The notes under the pieces are model-generated. The model saw only the letters and a list, made by a program, of their open reading frames with translations, did no database searches and was not told the DNA's origin. From assembly GCF_001557535.2 (NCBI RefSeq), contig NZ_CP014308.1, forward strand, positions 310,001 through 374,000: a stretch of DNA of 64,000 nucleotides, written 5' to 3'. A program made the position numbers and the translations under genes. The stretch's first letter is position 1, and every line of letters begins with the position of its first letter. Positions 1-8,152 of the stretch are shown here, one piece after another. Source of the stretch: Burkholderia sp. PAMC 26561 (GTDB lineage: Bacteria > Pseudomonadota > Gammaproteobacteria > Burkholderiales > Burkholderiaceae).

Positions 1-215
1 ACACTTCAAACGGTCAAGTGGGCTCCTTTCCGGTCCGACAATCACTTAAAATCGCTGCGGTTAATGAGTCCAGAGATGAATCGATACCGCCGACAACGTC
101 ATTTGACATAATGTTAATTATCACCTATTCGTAAAACGCTTAACAAACGTCGCTCAAAGCCACATTCAGTGGCGGTAAAAAAGCCTCATTGCATACCACC
201 AAAGCACGTGTGGAC

Positions 216-240
216 TATAATGCACATGTTTTCCAACATG
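216..240 (+). promoter_or_regulatory. ccdA promoter -10 and operator-like inverted repeat
   Basis: A perfect TATAAT lies at 216-221. Directly after it is an inverted repeat, CATGTT (225-230), a TTCC spacer, then AACATG (235-240), just before the antitoxin ribosome-binding site. CcdA-type antitoxins repress their own operon by binding such palindromes, so this is probably the autoregulatory operator. No convincing -35 box sits at the usual spacing; TTGCAT at 189-194 is 21 bases away. Confidence 0.5.
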
Positions 241-249
241 GAGATGTGC

Positions 250-492
250 ATGGGTAAGGCACTCGAAGTCCGGGCACGCAAATCAACGAATGTCACGCTG
301 CCGCCTGAAGTTCTGGATCGGGCCAAGGAGCTCGGGATCAACCTTTCGCGCGCAAGCGAGCGTGGTGTACGCGAAGAAATCCAGGAGACCGAGGCTCGTC
401 GTTGGGCTGATGACAATGCCGAGTTGGTCGCGGCATACACTGCGATGGTCGAACGCGACGGGCTCCCGCTCTCGAAATACAGGACGTTTTGA
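250..492 (+). CDS. ccdA: CcdA-family antitoxin
   Basis: An 80-residue antitoxin of a type II toxin-antitoxin pair. It is expected to bind and neutralise the downstream CcdB-like gyrase poison and to repress the operon. The N-terminal half has the ribbon-helix-helix pattern (VRARKSTNVTLPPEVLDRA, then ELGINLSRASERGV). The acidic C-terminal part resembles the disordered toxin-wrapping tail of CcdA, including RWADDNAELVAAY. The start at 250 is chosen because GGAG at 240-243 sits six bases upstream; the frame stays open further upstream, but those starts lie before the promoter and operator. The stop overlaps the toxin start (TGATG), so the two genes are translationally coupled. Confidence 0.85.
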   Translation: MGKALEVRARKSTNVTLPPEVLDRAKELGINLSRASERGVREEIQETEARRWADDNAELVAAYTAMVERDGLPLSKYRTF

Positions 493-812
493 TGGCGCGT
501 TTTGATCTTTACGATAATCCCGACGACGAGACGCGGCGCCTTGCACCTTACCTGCTCGACGTGCAGAGCACGCATGTCGGAATCTTGCCGACGCGCATTG
601 TGATTCCTTTGAGACCTACCCCGGACCTCGGATTCTCAGGCAAGCCGTCCGATTTGCTGCCAGTCTTCGAAATCAATGGAGAAAAGCACTTTCTCGACAC
701 GCCTGCCATGAGTGCTGTTCCGCAGAACGCGCTCGGCAAACGCATTGGCTCCCTTGCGGATCGCCGCGATGCCATCTTGGCTGCAGTCGATCGGATTTTC
801 GGCGCCTACTGA
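492..812 (+). CDS. ccdB: CcdB-family gyrase-poison toxin
   Basis: A 106-residue protein close in size to F-plasmid CcdB (101 residues). It shows the family layout: an N-terminal MARFDLYDNP strand, the central LLDVQSTHVGILPTRIVIPL segment, and a C-terminal region ending in a helix and IFGAY. CcdB traps DNA gyrase on DNA; the last residues of the family contact gyrase, and this tail is shorter than the classical WGI ending. The ATG overlaps the ccdA stop by one base. The frame is intact, so the pair is probably functional. Such modules are common on megaplasmids and genomic islands, which fits the mobile character of the window. Confidence 0.85.
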   Translation: MARFDLYDNPDDETRRLAPYLLDVQSTHVGILPTRIVIPLRPTPDLGFSGKPSDLLPVFEINGEKHFLDTPAMSAVPQNALGKRIGSLADRRDAILAAVDRIFGAY

Positions 813-1351
813 ACGGAGGCGTCAGTGATCAGTCTAGTAGGTGAATTGGCAAAAGTGCAGACATCAGCGGCACTGAGGACACTCAGCGTTGCGCGTAAGC
901 ATTGATCTGCGATGTCCATAATCCTTAACCGTCAAAGCCCCGTACTGCCGCCCTTTTGGTGAGTTCGTACACCGCTGTGTTATGTGACTTGCAGACTCAG
1001 GCTACTTTTGCGGTCTTTCATTTCAACCAGCGCAAATTAATTAATTCGCATTCCTGACAAATTAAAACACGATCATTCTATTTATGTCAATTATTTTAGG
1101 TTTCCTAAATTAACAGCGATGGAGTTGGAACAATTATGTCAGCCTAGGGTGTCTGGCGTTGCGCACGTTATAGCCATCGCGTTTGCCGAAAATCCGCGCA
1201 CTTACGATCTTGGTGCGCCAACGCGATTTATTTTCGAGCAGGATTGTCGCAAACAACACATGTTTGCAACGCTCTCCACCGGAGCTGCCTCATCGTCCGC
1301 AAAGAATTCGCACGTTACCGCACCACGCACTGCCTTCAATCGGGTCAACGA
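813..1351. other. Intergenic region, no gene seen
   Basis: About 540 bases between the ccdB stop and the convergent iorB stop. The part around 1030-1115 is strongly AT-rich compared with the flanks. No open frame here resembles a known protein, and no hairpin with a T-tract was seen. Confidence 0.5.
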
Positions 1352-3622
1352 TCATGAAGTTTTTTGGCCAGCGCGCTTTATTAGCATGTCGAACGGTGTG
1401 GACCGCTTGCGTTCTCCGGTCAGACGATAAATGGCATTGGCAACAGCCGGTGTCACTGCCGGGCTCGATAGCTCGCCTACGCCCCCCGGTTTGGTGAGGT
1501 CTCCCTGCACGATCTCGATATCGACGGCGGGCATGTCGCTCATTCGCGCCACCCGATACGTATCGAAGTTGCGTTGCATGACGCGGCCGTCGCGGATGTT
1601 GATCTGGTCGAAGAGCGCGTGTCCGAGGCCCCACATCAGGCCACCATAGAGTTGCTCCTCCACGCCACCGGGAGACACCGCCAGACCGCAATCCGCCACG
1701 CAAGTGAGCTTCTCTATGACGATCGCTCCTTCCTTCTTCGCGACACGGGCGACGACCGCGACATAACTGCCATACGCCTGATTGGTCGCAATGCCCAGCG
1801 ACACGCCTGCGGGCAGCGGCTCATGCCATCCCGCGCGCTGCGCGGCTCGTTTCATGACCGCCGCATGGCGCGGCTCATCATGCATGTTCGCCAGCCGGAA
1901 CTGCAACGGGTCGCGGTTGCCGAGATGGGCCGCTTCATCGATGATCGACTCGACCGCGAACACATTAGAGATGTAGCTGACCGCCCGATACCAACCCGTC
2001 GGGACACCCGTTTCATGGCGCACCCAGCCAATGTCCAGATGCGGCGCGCGGTACGTGAACTCGCGCGCGTTTATGGCCTCGGTGGTGCTGTAGTCCATGC
2101 GATCCGCGCGATCGAAATAACCCGGCTCCCATTGCTCCGGCGACGCCGGCGAGACGGCACGCAGTTGCAACGCGGCCAGGCGGCCGTGCTCGTCGAGCGC
2201 CGCCTTCGCGCGATGGTACGTAGCCGCGTGATGAAACAGCGCGCCCATTTCCGTCTCGCGGCTGTTCATCAGCTTGACTGGTTTGCCGGTCTTTACCGCG
2301 AGGTAGGTAACTTCGAACAGCCAGTATTTGGATTCGCGCGCGCCGAAGCTGCCGCCCGATACAAGCTCGTGCACTGTGACCTGATCTCCCTTGAATCCGC
2401 CGATCACTTCGGCGGCCTCCTGCGCCGTTGAAGGGACCTGGATACCGCCCCAGTAGGCTATTGCATCCTTGCTTGCCCATGCGGTGACGTTGACGGGTTC
2501 CATCGGATTCTGGGCTTTGTACGGCATCGAATACGATGCTTCTATCACGCGCGCCGGATGCGTCCACGCGGCCTTCGCGTCACCCGATTGAATGGTCGGC
2601 ACGACATGCGCCGCCGGGCTGTCGAGCCACGCGGCCTGATGACCTGCGAGCGCGTCGCTGTTGAAGCTTTCGAAGAGGCTGTCGTCCCACTCGATCTGCA
2701 ACGTCGCCTGTCCTTGATGCGCTGACCAGTAGTCATCCGCAAGAATCGCGACGCCTGCCTGATTGCCGCCCAGCACATCCGGCCGCCCTGGAATCTCGAT
2801 CACGCCGCGCACGCCCGGCACTTTGAGTGCGGTGGACGAATCGACGCTGCGCACGCGCGCGTCGATCACCGGCGCGCGCGTGATCACGGCAACCAGCATG
2901 CCGGGCAGATCGACGTCGATGCTGTATTGAAACGTCCCCGCGACCTTCTGCGCGGCCCCGCGCTTTTTCTGCAGCTTGCCGATGTACTTGAACTGCGTGG
3001 GGTCCTTGAGCGCGACATCCTTCGGCGCAGGAACGCGTGCCGCAGCTTCAGCTAGCGATCCGTAGTTCGCCCGCCGGCCACTCGCTGCATGTTCAACATA
3101 ACCGTTCGCCGTCGAGCACGATGCAACGGGTACGTTCCACTGGTTGGCAGCAGCCGCGACGAGCATCGCCCTTGCGGTTGCTCCTGCCATTCGAAGGCGA
3201 TCGTATTCGAGCGAGACGCTGGTACTGCCCCCCGTTGAGAAAACCTTCCACAATGGATGAATGTAGACCGCGTAGAACGGATTTTCGGGCGTGATCACGT
3301 CGACCGCGAACGGGTCGACATCGAGTTCCTCCACCACGATCGCTGCCAGCGCGGTCCGCGTTCCGGTGCCCGAGTCATGTTTGTGGACTACGAGTTTGAT
3401 CGTGTCGTCGGGTAATACGCGGACCCATGCGTTGGGTTCGAATTCGTTGGTCGCGCTCGTTGACGCAGCGGTGCCCGATGCTTCGCTCGCCCGCGCGTCA
3501 GGCAGACGAAAACCGACAGCAACCCCTGCGGCGACCAACGCCGAACCCTGCTTCAGGAAGCGTCGGCGGGAAACCTCTCGAGACTCGACCAGCGTCACGG
3601 CCGGTTTGCTTGCGTCGCGCAT
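1352..3622 (-). CDS. iorB: Isoquinoline 1-oxidoreductase-type large subunit (molybdopterin hydroxylase)
   Basis: A 756-residue large subunit of a two-subunit xanthine-oxidase-family molybdenum hydroxylase, which hydroxylates N-heteroaromatics or oxidises aldehydes using water as oxygen source. The N-terminus has a twin-arginine signal (SRRRFLK at 18-24, then a hydrophobic stretch), so the enzyme should be exported folded. Near the C-terminus GGVGE (713-717) supplies the family's catalytic glutamate, E717. The ORF extends upstream to 3811, but the start at 3622 (or 3625) is chosen because AAGGAGG at 3633-3627 lies just upstream and this start touches the iorA stop. It forms an operon with iorA and lacks the FAD subunit of three-subunit relatives. 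The substrate is unknown; isoquinoline is only the family name. Confidence 0.88.
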   Translation of the reverse strand: MRDASKPAVTLVESREVSRRRFLKQGSALVAAGVAVGFRLPDARASEASGTAASTSATNEFEPNAWVRVLPDDTIKLVVHKHDSGTGTRTALAAIVVEELDVDPFAVDVITPENPFYAVYIHPLWKVFSTGGSTSVSLEYDRLRMAGATARAMLVAAAANQWNVPVASCSTANGYVEHAASGRRANYGSLAEAAARVPAPKDVALKDPTQFKYIGKLQKKRGAAQKVAGTFQYSIDVDLPGMLVAVITRAPVIDARVRSVDSSTALKVPGVRGVIEIPGRPDVLGGNQAGVAILADDYWSAHQGQATLQIEWDDSLFESFNSDALAGHQAAWLDSPAAHVVPTIQSGDAKAAWTHPARVIEASYSMPYKAQNPMEPVNVTAWASKDAIAYWGGIQVPSTAQEAAEVIGGFKGDQVTVHELVSGGSFGARESKYWLFEVTYLAVKTGKPVKLMNSRETEMGALFHHAATYHRAKAALDEHGRLAALQLRAVSPASPEQWEPGYFDRADRMDYSTTEAINAREFTYRAPHLDIGWVRHETGVPTGWYRAVSYISNVFAVESIIDEAAHLGNRDPLQFRLANMHDEPRHAAVMKRAAQRAGWHEPLPAGVSLGIATNQAYGSYVAVVARVAKKEGAIVIEKLTCVADCGLAVSPGGVEEQLYGGLMWGLGHALFDQINIRDGRVMQRNFDTYRVARMSDMPAVDIEIVQGDLTKPGGVGELSSPAVTPAVANAIYRLTGERKRSTPFDMLIKRAGQKTS

Positions 3623-4098
3623 CATGCCTCCTTCTTTGGCGACAAGAGTTCGGGAGCGGCGCGTTTGATCGCCCTTCGAATACGCGCATAAGTGCCGCAG
3701 CGACACACGTTGCCCGACATGGCCGCGGTGATCGTTTCGTCGTTGACTTCGGGCTTGCCGTTGAGGAACGCCGCGGCTGACATTAACTGCCCGGGTTGGC
3801 AATAACCGCATTGCGGCACGTCCTCTTCAACCCATGCACGCTGCAACGGATGCTCGCCGGTCTTCGACAAACCTTCGATAGTCGTAATGCGATGCCCCGC
3901 TACCGCCCCCACCGGCAGCACACAGGAGCGCATCGCGTTACCGTCTAGGTGCACGGTGCACGCGCCGCAAAAACCGCCGCCGCAACCGAACTTCGTGCCG
4001 GTGAGTTTCAGGCTGTCGCGCAACACCCACAACAGCGGCATGTCTTCCGGTACATTGTCGAGCGTATGCCGCTCGTCGTTGACGATGATCTCGATCAT
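3622..4098 (-). CDS. iorA: Isoquinoline 1-oxidoreductase-type small subunit, 2x[2Fe-2S]
   Basis: A 158-residue iron-sulfur subunit that passes electrons from the molybdenum centre of IorB to an acceptor. The N-terminal plant-ferredoxin-like cluster has C39, C44, C47 and C59 ([17 protein letters not shown]). The C-terminal cluster has C97/C100 and C132/C134 (QCGYCQPGQ and NVCRCG). All eight ligands are present, so the subunit is complete. The ATG at 4098 has AAAGGAG upstream at good spacing; the open frame upstream to 4179 is not needed. It has no leader of its own and is probably co-exported with IorB by the Tat system. Its stop overlaps the iorB start. Confidence 0.9.
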   Translation of the reverse strand: MIEIIVNDERHTLDNVPEDMPLLWVLRDSLKLTGTKFGCGGGFCGACTVHLDGNAMRSCVLPVGAVAGHRITTIEGLSKTGEHPLQRAWVEEDVPQCGYCQPGQLMSAAAFLNGKPEVNDETITAAMSGNVCRCGTYARIRRAIKRAAPELLSPKKEA

Positions 4099-4213
4099 GG
4101 GTGTCTCCTTTCGCTTGTCGCTTGTTGTCCAGCCGTCGCGCCGATTATTGAAAGCCGTTAAATCCCGCGCCAGCGACAATTTCTTCTAACGGCCGTCAGT
4201 CCGACTAACAGGT
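4099..4213. promoter_or_regulatory. Divergent promoter region, iorAB / LysR
   Basis: The 115-base gap between the start codons of iorA (leftward) and a LysR gene (rightward). LysR regulators commonly bind in such shared gaps and control both directions, so regulation of iorAB from here is likely by position. I could not pick out a convincing palindromic T-N11-A box by eye. Confidence 0.45.
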
Positions 4214-5107
4214 ATGTTCAAACGCTACCCTTCCATCCAGTCGATGCAAGCTTTCCTCAACGCGGCGCGCGGCGGCAGCTTCTCGAGCGCGGCAAGGCAG
4301 CTCGACCTCACGCATAGCGCGATCAGTCAACAAATCCGGACGCTGGAGGAATTCGTCGGGCAACCGTTGTTCGAACGCAAGAATGGGCGCGTGATGCTTA
4401 ACGACGCCGGCGTCCTGTTCGCCAACCTGCTTGGCGACGGCTTCGAGCAGATCGACCGTGCGTTGTCCTCCGTGCAGGAGCGGCCGGCCTCACACTCCCT
4501 TACGCTCGACGTCGATCCAGAGTTGTCACAACACTGGCTTAGCTCCCGACTGGCCGGGTTGATCGAAGCGTTGGACGGGCGTGCGCTGACTGTGCTGTCG
4601 ACGCCTCGCCACGAGCGCACGGCGTTCGAACGCGTCGACATAGCATTGCGATACGGCTACGGCGAATGGGAGGGTTATGAAAATAAGTTGATGTGCAGCG
4701 ACCGGTTGACGGTCATGGCCTCACCCGCGCTGGTGAAAAAATTCGGCCTGAGTTTGCCGCTCGCGCCTGAGGCGGTGCTCGAGTTGCCGCTGCTCGGTTA
4801 TACCAAGCGATCATGGATTCCATGGCTCGAAGCGGCCGGCCTGGCGGCGCTCGAACCCTCGAACACGCTCGCCGTGTTCGACAACGCGGCTAGCCTGATT
4901 GAAGCCATGGCAGCGGGCGTAGGCGTCGGGCTCGCACGGGGTTTGCTCGCGGCGGATGCACTACGTGCAGGGCAACTGGTGACGCTGACCGAGGTCGCCA
5001 TTCCAACCCACTACAACTTGTACGCAGTGTGGCCGCAGGGCAAACGCGAGAGGGTGGCGGACGTGGTGGAGACGCTCAAGGCGCTGGTGGCGCAGAGCCT
5101 TGAGTGA
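4214..5107 (+). CDS. LysR-family regulator (GcvA-like), divergent to iorAB
   Basis: A 297-residue regulator with an N-terminal winged helix-turn-helix (residues about 8-66, with FSSAARQLDLTHSAISQQI as recognition helix) and a C-terminal substrate-binding domain. The opening pattern (SMQAFLNAARGGSFSSAARQL) is of the GcvA/AmpR-like subgroup. It is transcribed away from iorAB, so it most likely activates or represses the molybdenum hydroxylase in response to its substrate. Its 3' end overlaps the convergent LysR gene at 5076-5107. The effector cannot be read from the sequence. Confidence 0.85.
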   Translation: MFKRYPSIQSMQAFLNAARGGSFSSAARQLDLTHSAISQQIRTLEEFVGQPLFERKNGRVMLNDAGVLFANLLGDGFEQIDRALSSVQERPASHSLTLDVDPELSQHWLSSRLAGLIEALDGRALTVLSTPRHERTAFERVDIALRYGYGEWEGYENKLMCSDRLTVMASPALVKKFGLSLPLAPEAVLELPLLGYTKRSWIPWLEAAGLAALEPSNTLAVFDNAASLIEAMAAGVGVGLARGLLAADALRAGQLVTLTEVAIPTHYNLYAVWPQGKRERVADVVETLKALVAQSLE

Positions 5108-6005
5108 AAGGTGCGTCAGTAGAAAGTGCTTCCGCGCATTGGCGCACGGTATCGAGAAACAGCCGTAGCACCGGCGACGTATCGCCGGTCCGGAAGCGCG
5201 CATAGAGCGACACCTCCGGCGGTTGTCCGCTCAACGGCATGAACACTACACCGCCGGTTGTCAACTGCTGCGCCGAGGACGGCACCAGTGCCACGCCAAG
5301 CCCTTGCCTCACCAGGCACAGCAACGTCTGCACTTCGACCACCTCCTGCTCGATCTTCGGCGTAAACCCGGCTTCAATACAACAGTCCCGTAAGAACCTC
5401 GCAAGCTTCGAATGCGTCAGGCCGAACGACACGAAGCGCTCCGCGTGCAACTCCTTCAACGCGATCTCCTGTCTCTGTGCGAACCGATGTCCCGGCGGCA
5501 GCACGGCCATTGCACATTCCCTCACGACCACCTCGCTCTGGATCTCCGGGTCGTCATGGGTCATACGAAAGAAACACACGTCCAGGCGGTGCTCCTTCAG
5601 CGCTTGTATCTGCGCGGCAGGCGTCATTTCGTGCAGCGTCCAGCGTACGGCCGGATAACGCTCGTCGAACGCGCGCAGCGCGAGTGGAATGGCGTCGACC
5701 ATGGCAGAACTGATGATGCCTATCTCAAGGTTCCCTACTTCCCCTCGCCCCGCGCAGCGCGCCAGATCGATCGCCCGTTCGAACTGCGCGAACACCAGGG
5801 GCACTTGTTCCTTCAGTGTTTTCCCTGCCTCCGTAAGCTCGACACGATGTTGCGAGCGCGTGAAAAGAGCCGTGCCCAGCTCTTCTTCAAGCAGCCTGAT
5901 CTGCTGGCTCAAAGGGGGCTGGGAAATGTGCAGGCGCGCGGCTGCGCGGCCGAAATGCAACTCGTCGGCAAGCACCGCGAAGTAACGCAACAGCCGGATG
6001 TCCAT
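5076..6005 (-). CDS. LysR-family regulator, divergent to the amidohydrolase/UbiD operon
   Basis: A 309-residue LysR regulator. Its start (MDIRLLRYFAVLADELHFG) is characteristic of the BenM/CatM/CbbR-like subgroup that controls aromatic catabolism. The DNA-binding helix is around residues 17-36 (FGRAAARLHISQPPLSQQI) and the effector domain follows. It faces away from the operon starting at 6235, with a 229-base shared gap, and is the best candidate for its pathway-specific activator. It shares no close sequence with the neighbouring LysR at 4214. The two convergent genes overlap by 32 bases. Confidence 0.87.
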   Translation of the reverse strand: MDIRLLRYFAVLADELHFGRAAARLHISQPPLSQQIRLLEEELGTALFTRSQHRVELTEAGKTLKEQVPLVFAQFERAIDLARCAGRGEVGNLEIGIISSAMVDAIPLALRAFDERYPAVRWTLHEMTPAAQIQALKEHRLDVCFFRMTHDDPEIQSEVVVRECAMAVLPPGHRFAQRQEIALKELHAERFVSFGLTHSKLARFLRDCCIEAGFTPKIEQEVVEVQTLLCLVRQGLGVALVPSSAQQLTTGGVVFMPLSGQPPEVSLYARFRTGDTSPVLRLFLDTVRQCAEALSTDAPFTQGSAPPAP

Positions 6006-6234
6006 ATCGCCTACGTATCAAGAGTCACGTTAAAAAATATTGTACAGAGCGCTTTTGTTTGAAGAGACTGCGAATCAAGCAGCAGTGCACATCAGTGTGA
6101 CACTCGATGCCGGCGAGGGGAAAGCGCTAAAAAATAGTGCTTTGACAAGGGCCGCAATGCACATCCGCAGATGCGCCTGCCAGCGATCCGGCAACTGGTT
6201 AATGCCAGTTCCTCTGTTATGGGAGATCGAGTAC
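6006..6234. promoter_or_regulatory. Divergent promoter region, LysR / catabolic operon
   Basis: The gap between the leftward LysR gene and the first rightward amidohydrolase gene. The frame of the amidohydrolase stays open to 6040 in this gap, but conservation with its paralogue begins only at 6235, so the gap is probably untranslated and regulatory. The segment near 6030-6045 is AT-rich. Confidence 0.45.
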
Positions 6235-7155
6235 ATGATCATCGACACAAGCTGTTACCCGACCAACCTGGTCGACCTCGCCTGGCGCCACGACGGCGAA
6301 CCGTTCACGGGCGAACGCCTCCTCAAGACGCTCGACGGGCCGTACATCATCAACGGCAAACCGCGCCGCATCGACAAGGCTTTTATCCAGCCGCCCCAGG
6401 GCAACACAATCTATACGTGGACCGACGGCGAGCGCTCAGGCCGCGAGTCGATCGACGACTACATGGCCTACACCGTCGAGCTGACACAACGTTACCCCGA
6501 CCGCCTGATAGGTTGCTTTGTCTACAACCCGCGCTGCGGTCCGGAGAACGGGGCCAAGGCGATTGAGTTCTACGCGAAGGAACACGGTTTCAAGATGGTT
6601 CAGTTGCAGGCCAACATGCACGCCTACCGACCGGACCGCGCACTCGACTGGTTAAGGCCGGCACTGCGCAAATGCGCGGAGCTGGGGCTCATCGTCAAGC
6701 TTCATACCGGCGATGGTCCATACAGCATTCCGACCGAGTGGTATCCGCTGATCCGGGAATTTCCGTCGGTGAATTTCATCATGGCGCACTTCGGCGTGCA
6801 GACCGGTGGCGTGTATTGCTTCGAGCCATTCCAGATGGCCATGGATACCCCCAACGTCTATTGCGAATCGAGCTGGTGCCTGCAATCGCGCATTGTCGAA
6901 TTTGCGAAGGTGCTGCCCACGCACAAGATCCTGTACGGCTCCGACACGCCGCCGAACGAACCGGGCATGTGGCTGCGCCTGCTCGAAGTCCTGTGCCACG
7001 AGCCACCGCAAGGTCTGAATCTTGATGAGGACACGCTCGAGGATTATCTCGGCAACAACCTCGCGCGAATGATCGGCCTCGAACCGAGTCCGCCGCCGCG
7101 CAGTGTGGAGCAAGCACACGACTATCTGAACCAGTTTGCCGGAGCCCGCGCATGA
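6235..7155 (+). CDS. Amidohydrolase_2 family protein lacking the HxH metal motif (copy 1)
   Basis: A 306-residue TIM-barrel protein of the amidohydrolase-2 family (COG2159: ACMSD, gamma-resorcylate and iso-orotate decarboxylases). It is a close paralogue of the next gene. The N-terminal metal-binding HxH of the family is replaced by S6-C7-Y8 (IIDTSCYPTN, where the neighbour has IIDTHLHPTN). The later metal ligands are kept: H157 in KLHTGDG, H185 in MAHFG, D237 in GSDTPP. It may therefore be a non-catalytic partner or bind metal differently. The start at 6235 has GGGAG at 6221-6225 and aligns exactly with copy 2. The stop overlaps the next start (ATGA), giving tight coupling and perhaps a heteromer. 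Confidence 0.85.
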   Translation: MIIDTSCYPTNLVDLAWRHDGEPFTGERLLKTLDGPYIINGKPRRIDKAFIQPPQGNTIYTWTDGERSGRESIDDYMAYTVELTQRYPDRLIGCFVYNPRCGPENGAKAIEFYAKEHGFKMVQLQANMHAYRPDRALDWLRPALRKCAELGLIVKLHTGDGPYSIPTEWYPLIREFPSVNFIMAHFGVQTGGVYCFEPFQMAMDTPNVYCESSWCLQSRIVEFAKVLPTHKILYGSDTPPNEPGMWLRLLEVLCHEPPQGLNLDEDTLEDYLGNNLARMIGLEPSPPPRSVEQAHDYLNQFAGARA

Positions 7156-8057
7156 TCATCGATACCCATCTGCACCCGACCAATCTCGTCGACGAAGCCT
7201 GGCGCCATACCGGCGAGCCGTTCACCGGCGAGCGCCTGCTCAAGATGATGGACGGCCCGTACATGATCAACGGCAAGCCGCGCCGTATCGACATGGGGTT
7301 CATCCAGCCGCCGCCCGGCAACACGGGTTATCGCGACGGTAACCGGCGTGGCCGCGAGGGCATTCGCGACTACATGGCGTACATCGCCGAACTGACGCAG
7401 AAATACCCCGACAGGTTTATCGGCAACTTCACCTACAACCCGCGCTGGGGCCCGGAAAACGGCGCGGCCGAACTCGAGTTCCATGTGAAGGAGTACGGCT
7501 TCAAGATGCTGAAGCTGCACGCCAACATGCATGGCTACCGGCCTGATCGCGCGCTCGACTGGTTGCGTCCCGCGATGAAGAAATGCGCGGAACTGGGCGT
7601 GGTCGTGTTGATTCATACAGGCGACGGGCCGTACACCATCCCGACGCAGTTCTATCCGATCATCCGCGAATTTCCGATGGTGAATTTCATCATCGGTCAC
7701 TTCGGGATCCAGACCGGCGGCAACTATTCGTTCGAATCCTTCTGGATGGCAATGGATACGCCGAACGTGTATTGCGAGTCGGGCTGGTGCTATCAGTCGC
7801 GCATTGTTGAGTTCGCGAAAGAGTTGCCGCGCAACAAGATCGTGTTCGGCACGGACTCGCCGCCGAACGAGCCGGGCATGTGGTTGCGTGAACTGGAAAT
7901 GCTGTGTTCGCCGGCGCCGCAAGGCATGGACCTGGACGAGGACGGACTCGAAGACTACATGGGCAACAACATCGCGAGGCTGGTCGGCATCGAGCCGAGC
8001 AAACCGCCGAAGGATCTGGCCGAGGCTGAGAAGCGCCTCAAGGCGAGCTATGTGTAG
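7152..8057 (+). CDS. Amidohydrolase_2 family hydrolase/decarboxylase (copy 2, complete metal site)
   Basis: A 301-residue amidohydrolase-2 family enzyme with the full metal site: H6 and H8 (DTHLHPT), H155 (LIHTGDG), H183 (IGHFG) and D235 (GTDSPP). Members hydrolyse or non-oxidatively decarboxylate aromatic and heteroaromatic acids, for example 2-amino-3-carboxymuconate semialdehyde, gamma-resorcylate and 5-carboxyuracil. By eye about two thirds of positions match copy 1, with almost no gaps, so the pair arose by tandem duplication. It is translationally coupled to copy 1 and followed by a strong hairpin and T-run before ubiD. The exact substrate is unknown; the neighbouring UbiD and permease suggest a ring carboxylate. 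Confidence 0.88.
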   Translation: MIIDTHLHPTNLVDEAWRHTGEPFTGERLLKMMDGPYMINGKPRRIDMGFIQPPPGNTGYRDGNRRGREGIRDYMAYIAELTQKYPDRFIGNFTYNPRWGPENGAAELEFHVKEYGFKMLKLHANMHGYRPDRALDWLRPAMKKCAELGVVVLIHTGDGPYTIPTQFYPIIREFPMVNFIIGHFGIQTGGNYSFESFWMAMDTPNVYCESGWCYQSRIVEFAKELPRNKIVFGTDSPPNEPGMWLRELEMLCSPAPQGMDLDEDGLEDYMGNNIARLVGIEPSKPPKDLAEAEKRLKASYV

Positions 8058-8066
8058 TTGATGGAG

Positions 8067-8131
8067 GACCACGGGCGCCGTATCTGCATGCGTATCCAAG
8101 CGTGCGCCCGTGGTCGTCGCGCCTCTTTTTT
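8067..8131 (+). terminator. Strong hairpin plus T-run inside the operon (terminator or attenuator)
   Basis: GACCACGGGCGC (8067-8078) pairs perfectly with GCGCCCGTGGTC (8104-8115) around a 25-base loop. A run of six T follows at 8126-8131. This is a textbook intrinsic terminator, yet it lies between the amidohydrolase pair and ubiD, all on the same strand. It may lower or regulate expression of the downstream genes. Confidence 0.7.
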
Positions 8132-8152
8132 GTCCACACGCCGGAGCCCACC

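Noticed and set aside
1..168. Possible gene fragment at the left edge
   Set aside because: All frames are short and nothing resembles a known protein.
1574..2431. 285-codon open frame on the plus strand
   Set aside because: Antisense shadow of iorB, which has clear motifs throughout.
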